Positions 23,149 to 31,595 of a stretch of 38,962 bases of DNA are shown here, one piece after another. Every line of letters starts with the position of its first letter. Position 1 is the first letter of the stretch. Origin of the DNA: a virus; the IMG/VR virus record IMGVR_UViG_3300048838_000316, positions 1 through 38,962 of that record, one strand, 5' to 3'. A program made the position numbers and the translations under genes. The notes below the pieces were generated by a model. The model saw only the letters and a list, made by a program, of their open reading frames with translations. It was not told the DNA's origin and searched no databases.

Positions 23149-23925
23149 ATGGCACTAATCGCAATGGCAGTGTACGATACAGAAGAGAACAAGCGTTTTG
23201 ACCTGACCCGCCAAACGCTTGACAGCTTGGTTAACCGCGTCAACCTGGATAGGCACCAGATAATCATATCTGACAATCGTAGCTGTGGCGATACCATAGC
23301 GCTTTTGAAAGAGGTTGAGCGCTTTGGCCTTGCCACCGTGATTTACAACGATTCCAACCTAGGAACCGCCGCTGCCATAAATAAAGCCTGGAAGCAGCGC
23401 AAGCCCGGCGAAGTCTGCATAAAAATGGATAACGACGTGGTAATTCATTACGACGGGTGGGCCGACGAAATTGAGGAAGCGTTTAGGCGTGATCCGAACA
23501 TCGGCATTTGCGGGCTTAAGCGGAAAGATTGCATAGAAAGCCCGGAGCGCACAGACTGGTATAAGTCTGAATTATACATGCTTCCCCATAAGCCCGGCGA
23601 AAAGTGGATAGTTGGTGAAATCGTCAATCACGTTATGGGAACGTGTCAAGGGTACAGCCCCACGCTACTGGATAAGATTGGGTATTTGTACCAACCGCGC
23701 CTGTACGGCTTTGACGACGCACTAGCAGCCGCCCGTTGCAAAGTAGCAGGATTCCTGAGCGTGTTTCTCCCGCACATCGAAATTGACCACATCGACCCCG
23801 GCGACACCGCATACCAGGGATGGAAGGAAAAAGTTGCAGGTGAGGACATGGCAGAATATAACCGCATTGTGAACGGCTACTTTGACGGATCAATTCCTAT
23901 TTACTATAATCCTTTTGAGGCATGA
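23149..23925 (+). CDS. GT-A (GT2-like) glycosyltransferase (258 aa)
   Basis: A family 2-type fold: the N-terminal nucleotide-binding part (VYDTEENKRFDLTRQTLDSL, then IIISDNRS) and the metal-binding D94-N-D96 in IKMDNDVVIHYDGW. Acceptor-side elements follow, such as VMGTCQGYSP and YQPRLYGFDDALAAAR. It should transfer a sugar from a nucleotide sugar to a glycan, protein or nucleotide acceptor. No membrane segments are present, so it acts in the cytoplasm. It opens a co-transcribed cluster; its stop overlaps the next start by 4 bases. Confidence 0.85.
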   Translation: MALIAMAVYDTEENKRFDLTRQTLDSLVNRVNLDRHQIIISDNRSCGDTIALLKEVERFGLATVIYNDSNLGTAAAINKAWKQRKPGEVCIKMDNDVVIHYDGWADEIEEAFRRDPNIGICGLKRKDCIESPERTDWYKSELYMLPHKPGEKWIVGEIVNHVMGTCQGYSPTLLDKIGYLYQPRLYGFDDALAAARCKVAGFLSVFLPHIEIDHIDPGDTAYQGWKEKVAGEDMAEYNRIVNGYFDGSIPIYYNPFEA

Positions 23926-24575
23926 AAATAAAGGTATTGACATTTAGCAACATGCCTGACCATCCAGGATTGCGCGCGCTTGAACTGTCGCTAATTAAGC
24001 ACGGTTGGGATTACAGCATCATAACCGGAAGCTGGCAAGGATTCGGCACAAAGCCGCAAAGCGTGTACAACTCCCTGAAAGACCTGGAAGAACACGGCTA
24101 CACACATGTTTTATTCACCGACGCGCATGATACCGTTTTCTTGCAAAGCCCAGACGCGCTTAAGCGTCAAGTCTTTGAACCCGGCTTTGCGTACATCAGC
24201 GCCGAAAAAGCTTGTTGGCCTGACGCTGGCCGCGCCACAGAATATGGTTATCATACCCCGCCGCCTTCGCCCTGGTGTTACGTCAACAGCGGGCAATATC
24301 TTATGCCAATCCCTATGTTTCGGGAAATATTCGAGTTCATGCCTTGCGAAGATCGGGAGGACGATCAAAGATGGTTAACGACCGCGTATTTGTCCCACCG
24401 CTGGAAAATGATACTAGATATCAACTGCAAAATCTTCCAATCCATCGCATTCCCGGCAATGGGGGATTTTATGATTAAGGACGGAAAATTGCTCAACACC
24501 ATAACCCGCACGCAGCCGATCGCAGCGCATGGGAATGGGAAAACACCATTAGAATGGCTGTACAACTTGAAGTAG
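23922..24575 (+). CDS. PLOD-like GT-A glycosyltransferase (217 aa)
   Basis: The motif HVLFTDAHDTVF (D67 and D70 as the metal-binding DxxD), the acceptor element YVNSGQYL and the DDQRWLTTAYL segment match the glycosyltransferase domain of procollagen-lysyl glucosyltransferases and related bacterial and viral enzymes. HGNG near the C-terminus is the usual last motif. The domain is complete, about 215 residues. It overlaps the first glycosyltransferase gene by 4 bases and the next gene by 22, so the products probably work on the same substrate, which is unknown. Confidence 0.78.
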   Translation: MKIKVLTFSNMPDHPGLRALELSLIKHGWDYSIITGSWQGFGTKPQSVYNSLKDLEEHGYTHVLFTDAHDTVFLQSPDALKRQVFEPGFAYISAEKACWPDAGRATEYGYHTPPPSPWCYVNSGQYLMPIPMFREIFEFMPCEDREDDQRWLTTAYLSHRWKMILDINCKIFQSIAFPAMGDFMIKDGKLLNTITRTQPIAAHGNGKTPLEWLYNLK

Positions 24576-25153
24576 ATGGAATAGGTTACGACTTGTTAGA
24601 ACGTGCTATTGAACGCGTTAAGGGAATTCCGGGAATGTTCTTGGAGATTGGGACCAGACGTGGAGGCTCTTTGCAATTGACTGCTGAAAAGACATTAGCG
24701 CTTGATTCGTATCGCGTTATGGTAAGCGTTGACCCGTACGGAAATATCCCATACAATGACGGGAAAGAAGTCACACGGTACGACTACACAAATGTTATGC
24801 GTAATGAAACATTGAGCAACCTATTCCAATATGTGCAAAACAAGCCCATGCACTTAATAGCGCTCACACTTACCGACGACGACTTTTTTAATTTATTTGA
24901 CAACGGCATTCCCGTATATCAAGGGAACCGAATGGTGTACAATGATTACGCCTTTGCCTTTCTTGACGGCCCGCACGACACGAAAAGCATTTTGCGCCAA
25001 GTGGAATTTCTTGCACCCCGGATGCCAAAAGGCGGAAATATCGTAATAGACAATATTGATTTTTTTGATCTTGACTACATTTTGCGCATGGCAAGAGCAA
25101 CATATACAGAAGTGGAACGCAACATTCAAAAAATAGCCCTATGCAGACTTTAA
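24554..25153 (+). CDS. Class I SAM-dependent methyltransferase-like protein (199 aa)
   Basis: Motif I is FLEIGTRRGG (29-38), followed by a second strand ending in VSVDPYG. A motif-IV-like strand reads AFAFLDGPHDTKS, and NIVIDNIDFFD forms a later strand. The pattern fits the Methyltransf_24 type used on sugars and small molecules. The protein starts within the previous gene and ends inside the next (overlaps of 22 and 13 bases). Target preference cannot be read from the sequence. Confidence 0.72.
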   Translation: MAVQLEVDGIGYDLLERAIERVKGIPGMFLEIGTRRGGSLQLTAEKTLALDSYRVMVSVDPYGNIPYNDGKEVTRYDYTNVMRNETLSNLFQYVQNKPMHLIALTLTDDDFFNLFDNGIPVYQGNRMVYNDYAFAFLDGPHDTKSILRQVEFLAPRMPKGGNIVIDNIDFFDLDYILRMARATYTEVERNIQKIALCRL

Positions 25154-25851
25154 CCCAATTTGCCGACACTTGGCAGAACAGCGAAACGCACGCGAGGCAC
25201 GTTGTTGAAACGTTCACGGACGCGGTCAACGCAGACTTGGACTTAAAAGCGCTCAGGGATTTTGTAGAGCAGCGCGGCTATGGATTCGGCGAACGCTGTT
25301 TTTACCATATGTGGAAACTAATCATTCAGGAGTTGCGCCCCGGCTTCAAGTTCCTGGAAATAGGCATTTTCAAAGGCCAAATCCTTGCGCTTGTTCGGAT
25401 GCTTGCAGGCCCGCACGCGGAAATATACGGCATAACCCCGCTTGACACCTCCGGCGGAATGCCAGAAGGCAACTACGCCAAAGACATAGCCGACTTGCAC
25501 CTGGCTTTCAACCTGCCCCTGAGTTACACGCTGTGGGAGCATCGCAGCGATGACGCGATTGCTATATGGGCAGCCAACGAAAACGGCCCGTTTGACGTTG
25601 TATATATTGACGGCGGGCACAGCTACCAAGAGGCCAAACACGACATTGAAGTTTACGGCGCATTAGTCAAGCCCGGCGGATTCTTGGTTGTTGACGATTG
25701 CGCAAACGCGTTTTCGATGCCCTGGGGCTATTTTCGGGGCATTCAAGATGTTTCACTAGCAGTGGACAATACTTTACCGCCGCATACACTAAGTACTGAA
25801 TGGCTGCATTTAGGTTGTGTGATGCACAATCGGATTTGGAAAAAATTGTAA
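25141..25851 (+). CDS. Class I SAM-dependent methyltransferase (Methyltransf_24-like, 236 aa)
   Basis: Motif I FLEIGIFKG (71-79), then an acidic strand end near residue 95. The family-typical YIDGGHSYQEAKHDIEVY (158-175) is followed by LVKPGGFLVVDDC. The YIDGGHSY block is characteristic of sugar and natural-product O-methyltransferases of the Methyltransf_24 group. It is a second methyltransferase in tandem with the one before it, and the two differ in sequence, so they probably act at different positions or acceptors. Confidence 0.82.
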   Translation: MQTLTQFADTWQNSETHARHVVETFTDAVNADLDLKALRDFVEQRGYGFGERCFYHMWKLIIQELRPGFKFLEIGIFKGQILALVRMLAGPHAEIYGITPLDTSGGMPEGNYAKDIADLHLAFNLPLSYTLWEHRSDDAIAIWAANENGPFDVVYIDGGHSYQEAKHDIEVYGALVKPGGFLVVDDCANAFSMPWGYFRGIQDVSLAVDNTLPPHTLSTEWLHLGCVMHNRIWKKL

Positions 25852-25852
25852 T

Positions 25853-26233
25853 ATGCCGTACTTGCCAAAACCAGTTAAGAAAATGGTTCCCGGATGGGAT
25901 AGAGCCAACCAGGGAAAATTTTACCAGGGCGCAACGTGGCGGAACTTGCGAACGCTGCATTTAGCTCAGTACCCGCTTTGCGCGGTCTGCCTGGCTATCA
26001 ATCAGCGCCCAGTAACTATGTACCGCATGACGGTAGATCACATTGTAAGGATCGAAGCAGGCGGAGCAACGCTTGACATGCGCAATTTGTGGACGCTTTG
26101 CCAGGAGCACAACGCCCGCAAGACCGCCTTAGAGGCGCATGGGTTGACATTGGAAAGCGAGGGCAAAGATGGGTGCAAATACCCTACGCAAAAGGCGATT
26201 GACTACTTAATTCAGAAAATCGCGAACATATGA
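25853..26233 (+). CDS. HNH endonuclease (126 aa)
   Basis: A compact HNH domain with zinc-binding C43-x2-C46 (CAVC), the catalytic D62-H63 in VDHIVRIEAGG, and then LWTLCQEHNARKT with C83, H86 and N87. Small HNH proteins of this size next to terminase genes often take part in DNA packaging. This one lies 3.6 kb before the terminase and inside a glycosyltransferase cluster, so a separate nuclease role is also possible. It begins 1 base after the methyltransferase gene. Confidence 0.85.
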   Translation: MPYLPKPVKKMVPGWDRANQGKFYQGATWRNLRTLHLAQYPLCAVCLAINQRPVTMYRMTVDHIVRIEAGGATLDMRNLWTLCQEHNARKTALEAHGLTLESEGKDGCKYPTQKAIDYLIQKIANI

Positions 26234-26508
26234 AAAACTTTCAAGAAACGCAGCCGGGCAAAGAATGGAAATGGGAGGCCAATGGTAAACGGTACGTTGC
26301 AAAATATGTAGCTAAAATACAATCTGAATGGCTTCGAGATGGGTTTGATTGCGTTTTCCATATATACCATACAGATATAAAACAAGACGGCAACGTTGTT
26401 GCTGTGGTTAGAATCTCAAAGCATATTTATTTCCTTCCAAACGGCGCACCAATGCCCGTGATTGATGAAAGATTTTTTAACCCTATTCTAAAAACCCTGC
26501 CTGAATGA
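26230..26508 (+). CDS. Small protein of unknown function in the glycosyltransferase cluster (92 aa)
   Basis: A soluble protein rich in Lys, Trp, Tyr and Ile, probably an alpha/beta unit with strands near GKRYVAKYVAKIQSE and VVAVVRISKHIYFLPNG. No motif is recognised. It is coupled on both sides by 4-base overlaps, so it belongs to the same operon as the HNH gene and the GT-B glycosyltransferase. Confidence 0.55.
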   Translation: MKNFQETQPGKEWKWEANGKRYVAKYVAKIQSEWLRDGFDCVFHIYHTDIKQDGNVVAVVRISKHIYFLPNGAPMPVIDERFFNPILKTLPE

Positions 26509-27575
26509 AAATAGCCATTATAGCCAAGCGCATCGAAAGCGCAGTCACCTACTACCGAGCCAACGCGGTATTTTCCGAGCTTTGCCGGGCCAACAACTGG
26601 CAATGTGGCATATACGAACCGCGCACGCTGACCGATGATTTCTTACATACGTTCGACATCGTATTTTTCCACCGGCCTATCCTGCCCTCTGAAACCTTTG
26701 TCCTATGGAAAGCAAAGAAAGCAGGGATAAAAGTATGGTTGGATATAGATGATCTACTTTGGGCTATTCCACTAGCCAACCCAGCCCGAACGATGTTTAG
26801 CCCAGACGATCAAAGCGAACTCCTGACCAATATCATTAATGCCGACGTGGTGACATGTACTACAAAGGCCTTGGCAGACGCAATACAGCAGCAATTCAAC
26901 CGTACAGCTATAATCATACCCAACGCATATAACGACCGACACGGCGAAGCGCAGGCGTTCAACAAAGAACCCAAGCGCAAGACAATACTATGGCGTGGAA
27001 GCAATACCCATGATGGGGATTTGTTTGTACATCGGTCTGCATTCCGCGAATACAAAGACTTACAACATCTATTCTTTGGCTCCCTGCCCTGGTATCTACA
27101 TGAGCAATATGGTGGCCACTTAAAGACGCTGTATCATTCCAACTTTACGCAAACTATTATCCAATACCTGGAAGAACTGCGTAAGATTAACCCCACGTTT
27201 ATGATTGTCCCACTAGAGGACAACGAATTCAACAGGGCAAAGTCCAACATCGCAGCCATTGAGGCGACCATGTACGCAGGTGCGGTGACGATCTATCCAA
27301 GCTATATGCCGGAGTTCACTAAGTTCCCAGGCATACCGTACGACAATGCCGCGCATCTTGGAAAGATACTCGCAGAGATCGACCGCGAACCAGCGGCTCG
27401 CTTTGCCCATGTACACCGCGCAGCGGTTGACTATGTGAACGCCACGCTCAAACTAAGCGACGTTAACCAAGCGCGCGCGCAGGTGGCACAGTGGCTCACT
27501 GAGCAACACACAACAGCGACCGGGAAGAATGCGGGCACTGACTTGACTGTGAGATTGATTAAAGATCATTCATAG
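26505..27575 (+). CDS. GT-B (GT4-like) glycosyltransferase (356 aa)
   Basis: A two-Rossmann glycosyltransferase: the N-terminal domain starts with MKIAIIAKRIESAVTYYRAN, and its end contains ADVVTCTTKALADAIQQ and IIIPNAYND. The C-terminal nucleotide-sugar domain contains KRKTILWRGSNTHDGD and a PLEDNEFNRAKSNIAAIEAT block, equivalent to the E-x7-E region of GT4 enzymes. It has no membrane segment. It is the last and largest glycan gene of the cluster. A C-terminal tail of about 20 residues is low in complexity. The acceptor is unknown. Confidence 0.83.
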   Translation: MKIAIIAKRIESAVTYYRANAVFSELCRANNWQCGIYEPRTLTDDFLHTFDIVFFHRPILPSETFVLWKAKKAGIKVWLDIDDLLWAIPLANPARTMFSPDDQSELLTNIINADVVTCTTKALADAIQQQFNRTAIIIPNAYNDRHGEAQAFNKEPKRKTILWRGSNTHDGDLFVHRSAFREYKDLQHLFFGSLPWYLHEQYGGHLKTLYHSNFTQTIIQYLEELRKINPTFMIVPLEDNEFNRAKSNIAAIEATMYAGAVTIYPSYMPEFTKFPGIPYDNAAHLGKILAEIDREPAARFAHVHRAAVDYVNATLKLSDVNQARAQVAQWLTEQHTTATGKNAGTDLTVRLIKDHS

Positions 27576-27642
27576 TATGTGATAAATAATCTAGTGGCTG
27601 CGATTTTCAATAAAATTTCGTATATTGTGGAAAACAAAAACC

Positions 27643-28713
27643 ATGAAACGAAATTGCAATCAATGCGGCAAAGAATACGAAGCTAGGGACGCAGATGTTA
27701 AAAGGGGTTGGAGCCTGCATTGCTCAAAGTCTTGCGCGACTAAGAGTAGGAATAAAGGCCCACGAATGCAAAAAAAAGCATCTTTGGTTTTTTTGCAGGT
27801 AATAGAAAAATTTGGCAAAAATGCAATTTTCCCTAATGTTGCCCCTAAAACAATAAATGAAAAATTCAATATAATCTGCCCCGTTCATGGCGAAGTTGAA
27901 ACATGGCTAAGTAAGTATAAAAAGATAAAGCAAGCTTGTTGGAAGTGTGGAATTGGGCTTATTGTTGTGAAAGATGGACACAAGCAATGTAAAGACTGTA
28001 AAGAATGGAAGCCATTAGATCAGTACAAGTTAGAGAAGGGTAAAAGGCCAAAGCCTCGCTGCATTGAATGTGATAAGAAATTCAATGTTGCCAGAAGCGT
28101 CAACAGGGATAAAGAAAAAGTAAAAGCTAACCAACAAAGGGCGTTAGCTAAAAAACAGGCAATAAGACAAGAAACGTCTTGGATAGGCAAAAGCAGTAAG
28201 ATTATTGTAAAGCAATGCGAACAATGCGAAAAGGCTACTACATATAAAGGCACAGTAGGTAAAAGGTTTTGCAGTGTTGAATGTTCAAGAAAATTTGTTT
28301 CAGTTAAGTTCACCGGTAGGAAGTTAAATAGATCTATTAAAGAGTATAGTTGTAGAACTTGTAAAAGTTCCTTTCTATCAACAACGCCAGGGCAATGCAG
28401 TGAATGCAAAGAAGTAGCTTATAAAATCAACAAAAAAGCTCAAAAGAAAAAGAGAAGAGCCGCGCTCCGCACTGTTGCAATTCAAGCAGTTATCGATAAA
28501 AAAGTATTTGACCGCGATAAATGGAAGTGTTGCAACTGTAGATGCAAGGTTCAAAAAGTAGATATACTTAGAGATAATGCAGCCGAGGTAGATCATATTG
28601 TACCTATTTCTTTAGGCGGTCCACATTCTTACAGCAATGTCCAAACCTTATGCAGGAAATGTAACCAAGAGAAAAATAACAATTATTATGGGCAATTAAT
28701 TCTAAGCATATGA
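27643..28713 (+). CDS. HNH endonuclease with N-terminal zinc fingers, homing-type (356 aa)
   Basis: Several Cys-x2-Cys pairs are spread along the N-terminal two thirds (CNQCGKEY, CWKCGIG, CKDCKEWK, CIECDKK, CEQCEK, CRTCKSS, CSECKE). The C-terminal HNH domain (about residues 285-350) reads KWKCCNC, AAEVDHIVPISLGG, then TLCRKCNQEKNN. I chose the ATG at 27643, after the AAAACAAAAACC leader, over an upstream TTG/GTG-type start. The gene is much richer in A+T and lysine than its neighbours and has gaps on both sides, typical of a selfish homing endonuclease that moved in recently. Confidence 0.82.
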   Translation: MKRNCNQCGKEYEARDADVKRGWSLHCSKSCATKSRNKGPRMQKKASLVFLQVIEKFGKNAIFPNVAPKTINEKFNIICPVHGEVETWLSKYKKIKQACWKCGIGLIVVKDGHKQCKDCKEWKPLDQYKLEKGKRPKPRCIECDKKFNVARSVNRDKEKVKANQQRALAKKQAIRQETSWIGKSSKIIVKQCEQCEKATTYKGTVGKRFCSVECSRKFVSVKFTGRKLNRSIKEYSCRTCKSSFLSTTPGQCSECKEVAYKINKKAQKKKRRAALRTVAIQAVIDKKVFDRDKWKCCNCRCKVQKVDILRDNAAEVDHIVPISLGGPHSYSNVQTLCRKCNQEKNNNYYGQLILSI

Positions 28714-28860
28714 TACAACTTATTGTAAATCAATAACATACCACCCCCCAATCAAATCTCTAAACCTTTACTTACTTCGATCGCAGCCCCTAACCCCGCT
28801 AACACGGAGCAAAAAATCTGATTTGTAACGGTGGTGTTTATAAAAGTGTAAAATATAACC

Positions 28861-29478
28861 ATGAAAGGAATACTTTTCGACGGCGAACGCGACGTTTTCA
28901 CAACATATAAGCCAGAACGCAGCAAAAGCGCCGTTTCAATCAACAAAGCGATGCAAAAGAAGCTCCTGCGAAAAGAAGCCGCGTCTGAGATCATACAAAG
29001 CATAGGCGGAATTCCAAAACCGGGAGAATTTGCGGAAGTACTTAGCAACGGACAAAGCAACGCGGGCGGATTTTATGAAGTTATCCGAGATACATGGGGC
29101 AAAGTTGAATATTTAGCTTTGGCCACCTGGATTATTAACCGTGATTACATTGATATGCTTTTCAATGATCTAGAAAGCGGGAAATTAGGCGGTATGGTGT
29201 TTCTTATTTCTAACCGCATGAGCCAACTTGGAAAAGGGCACGGCCCAAACTTCAATGTGCTGAAAACAAAAGGCATGGCTCACCCGCGTTGTGAGTTTCG
29301 CGTTGCAAACTCCCATGCAAAAGTTTTTGCCATGACCAACGGCAAAGATTTTATTACTGTTTCCGGCTCTGGAAATTGGAGCGAAAACCCGCGATTGGAA
29401 ACGTACTGCATTAGTAACGACAAAACGCGGTTTGAGTTCCATAAAAATTGGATGCTGGAAATATCAAAAGCCAAATAA
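28861..29478 (+). CDS. PLD-like superfamily protein (205 aa)
   Basis: The C-terminal third has NSHAKVFAMTNGKDF (H-x-K), then TVSGSGNWSENPRLE, the second half of a phospholipase D-type HKD motif with GSGN-x-S and a final glutamate. The aspartate at the usual place in H-x-K-x4-D is not present. Single-motif PLD-like proteins are frequent near phage terminases; they may be nucleases acting as dimers. It ends 1 base before the small terminase gene. A 147-base gap precedes it without a clear promoter. Confidence 0.68.
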   Translation: MKGILFDGERDVFTTYKPERSKSAVSINKAMQKKLLRKEAASEIIQSIGGIPKPGEFAEVLSNGQSNAGGFYEVIRDTWGKVEYLALATWIINRDYIDMLFNDLESGKLGGMVFLISNRMSQLGKGHGPNFNVLKTKGMAHPRCEFRVANSHAKVFAMTNGKDFITVSGSGNWSENPRLETYCISNDKTRFEFHKNWMLEISKAK

Positions 29479-29479
29479 G

Positions 29480-29860
29480 ATGGAAGACACCAGAGGTATT
29501 GAGCTTATTGTTTCGCTTCGCGCAAAAGGCGAAAAAAGCGACAGCGCAATAAAAGCCGCGTACAAATCCGAAATTGGAAGTGTAAAAAATTACGCTAAAG
29601 ATTCAAAGGCAGCAAAAGCGGTAATAGCTGAATACTTCCAAAAAAACATGGAGGAATTGAGCGCCGATGTTTCTATGCACCTTTGGGATTTGTACGCGAA
29701 AAACTACAAATTACAGGATTACCGCGAATGCCGCGCAATCCTGAAACAAATCACTGATCTAACGCAAACAGTTGGCGAAGTTGCGCAGCCGATAGCCAAA
29801 GAACCCAGCTCCATCTTAAAAGCCATTTTCGACCACCCCAAAAAAGCACAGAATGAATGA
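29480..29860 (+). CDS. Small terminase subunit (putative, 126 aa)
   Basis: The gene is assigned mainly by position: a 126-residue, mostly helical protein whose stop overlaps the start of the large terminase. The N-terminal segment GIELIVSLRAKGEKSDSAIK could be a DNA-binding helix-turn-helix, followed by helices suited to oligomerisation. The start at 29480 gives a normal length and comes 1 base after the PLD-like gene. It should recognise the packaging site. Confidence 0.65.
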   Translation: MEDTRGIELIVSLRAKGEKSDSAIKAAYKSEIGSVKNYAKDSKAAKAVIAEYFQKNMEELSADVSMHLWDLYAKNYKLQDYRECRAILKQITDLTQTVGEVAQPIAKEPSSILKAIFDHPKKAQNE

Positions 29861-31581
29861 GGCTATGGGAAAAATACATCCACGATGTAGAAACCCACGC
29901 CCGGCCAACGGGTGAACTAGAGCGTTTATGCGTTGGCCGGTTCAAAGACCTGTGCCAAAACCCGGCTTATTATTTTGACGTTGACGAAGTAGAGCGCAAA
30001 CTCAGGATTATTGCCATCCTAAAACACACCAAAGGCAGCTTCAAGGGCGTGCCGTTCAATATCCTGCCCTGGCAAGCCTTTTTTTGGGCATATATTTTCG
30101 GGCTGAAACACAAAGACGATAATACCCGCGTTGTCCGGGAGGTACTGCTTTGCATGGCGAAGAAAGGCGGAAAATCCGAGGTGGGTGGCGCTACCGGCGT
30201 ACTAATGACGTTCTTTGATGACGAACAAGGCGCGGAATGTTACAGCGCTGCAAACTCTTCCGACCAAGCCGAGTTTTCCTGGAATGCGGGCGCGGTAATG
30301 TGCAAGCAACTGTTAGACGATGAGCCAAGCCTTTCGAGCATGATTCGGGTATATGACAGCGTAAACAACCGGAAAATCATCAACCTGCAAAACGGATCTT
30401 TTTTCAAAACGATAGCCGCCGAAAACAAAACGCTTGACGGCGTGAACCCGCACTTTGCCCTAATTGACGAGTTTCACGAAGCCCGCGACGACAGCATTCC
30501 CAAGAACCTGCGCTCTGGTATGGTGCAACGAAAGCAACCCCTACTAATGTACGTTACCACGCGCGGATTCAACAGCAACGGCGAACTCGCAAAGCTGGAA
30601 CGAAAGCACATTGCGCTACTCAGGGGCCAAAGCAAAGACGATAGCGTAATGGGGCTTATTTTCGCGTTCGACCCTGAAGATGAGGACAAGCTAAAAACGG
30701 ATTGGGGTAAGCCCGTTGAAGAAGTAGATAAAAGCTACTGGTACAAGTCAAACCCCGGTTTAGGTGTTGCGCCTTCCATCCGGGGCATTGAAGGAATGTA
30801 CACGGACGCAATAAACGAGGGTTTAAGCGCTCAAACCAACGTTTGGGTAAAGAATTTCAATATTTGGGTGCGTCAATCAAAGACCTGGTTAAACATACAA
30901 CATTGGAACGCTTGCAGCGGCGTGATTGACCTGGATTCACTTAAAAGTAAAATCTGTTATGCAGCGTTTGACCTTTCGACAAAGTGGGATTTAACCGCGT
31001 TTGGGTTATTATTCCCTGCTCAGGACGGGCTTGAAAAAAATGTGTATATTTGTACATACTACTGCCCGGAAGACGGTATTATCTTTCGCTCCAACCGGGA
31101 TAAAGTGCCATACCGTGAATGGGCCGCGCAAGGGGTGTTAACAGCAACGCCCGGCAACGTAATCGACTATGAATACATCCGCGCCGACATCGAAAAGGCG
31201 CACGAACTTTACCAGGTGCAGCGCGTGTATTACGATCCGATGTTTGCAACCGAAACCGCGATTAAGTTAGGCGAAGCGGGCATAACCTGTACACCGATGC
31301 GGCAGACCATGTATCAGTTCAACGAGCCGATATTGAAGCTTGAAGAATGGATTTTATCCGGGGCGCTGAACCGAGGCGACGACCCAATACTTAACTGGAT
31401 GTTTGAAAACGTCGCCATAAAGCGCAATCAAAGCGGCCTGGTGATGTTTGACAAAGACAAAGCGAGCGAAAAGATAGATGGAATTGTCGCTATGGCGATG
31501 TGTACGGCGGCATATCTGGATGCGATGAAAGGCGACGAAGAGGAAAGCATCTACAACGAAAGGGATTTTCTTTTCATGTAA
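29857..31581 (+). CDS. Large terminase subunit (HK97-like, 574 aa)
   Basis: The packaging motor and nuclease. The ATPase has a Walker A-like AKKGGKS (residues 101-107) after the VVREVLLCM strand, and Walker B HFALIDEFHE with D204 and E205. The RNase H-like nuclease domain begins with YAAFDLSTKWDLTAFGLL (first catalytic Asp) and ends with a KIDGIVAMAMCTAAY element (last catalytic Asp). Length is typical for the HK97-like Terminase_1 group. Start and stop are coupled: it overlaps the small subunit gene by 4 bases, and a short gene follows 14 bases later. Confidence 0.93.
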   Translation: MRLWEKYIHDVETHARPTGELERLCVGRFKDLCQNPAYYFDVDEVERKLRIIAILKHTKGSFKGVPFNILPWQAFFWAYIFGLKHKDDNTRVVREVLLCMAKKGGKSEVGGATGVLMTFFDDEQGAECYSAANSSDQAEFSWNAGAVMCKQLLDDEPSLSSMIRVYDSVNNRKIINLQNGSFFKTIAAENKTLDGVNPHFALIDEFHEARDDSIPKNLRSGMVQRKQPLLMYVTTRGFNSNGELAKLERKHIALLRGQSKDDSVMGLIFAFDPEDEDKLKTDWGKPVEEVDKSYWYKSNPGLGVAPSIRGIEGMYTDAINEGLSAQTNVWVKNFNIWVRQSKTWLNIQHWNACSGVIDLDSLKSKICYAAFDLSTKWDLTAFGLLFPAQDGLEKNVYICTYYCPEDGIIFRSNRDKVPYREWAAQGVLTATPGNVIDYEYIRADIEKAHELYQVQRVYYDPMFATETAIKLGEAGITCTPMRQTMYQFNEPILKLEEWILSGALNRGDDPILNWMFENVAIKRNQSGLVMFDKDKASEKIDGIVAMAMCTAAYLDAMKGDEEESIYNERDFLFM

Positions 31582-31595
31582 ACCGGGAGGGATAA

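Noticed and set aside
29113-29120. TAGCTTTG, a match to the -7 box
   Set aside because: It lies within the PLD-like gene, has no -33 partner and is not placed ahead of a gene start.
31024-31031. TATATTTG, a match to the -7 box
   Set aside because: It lies within the large terminase coding region with no TTTG at the right distance and no gene start nearby.
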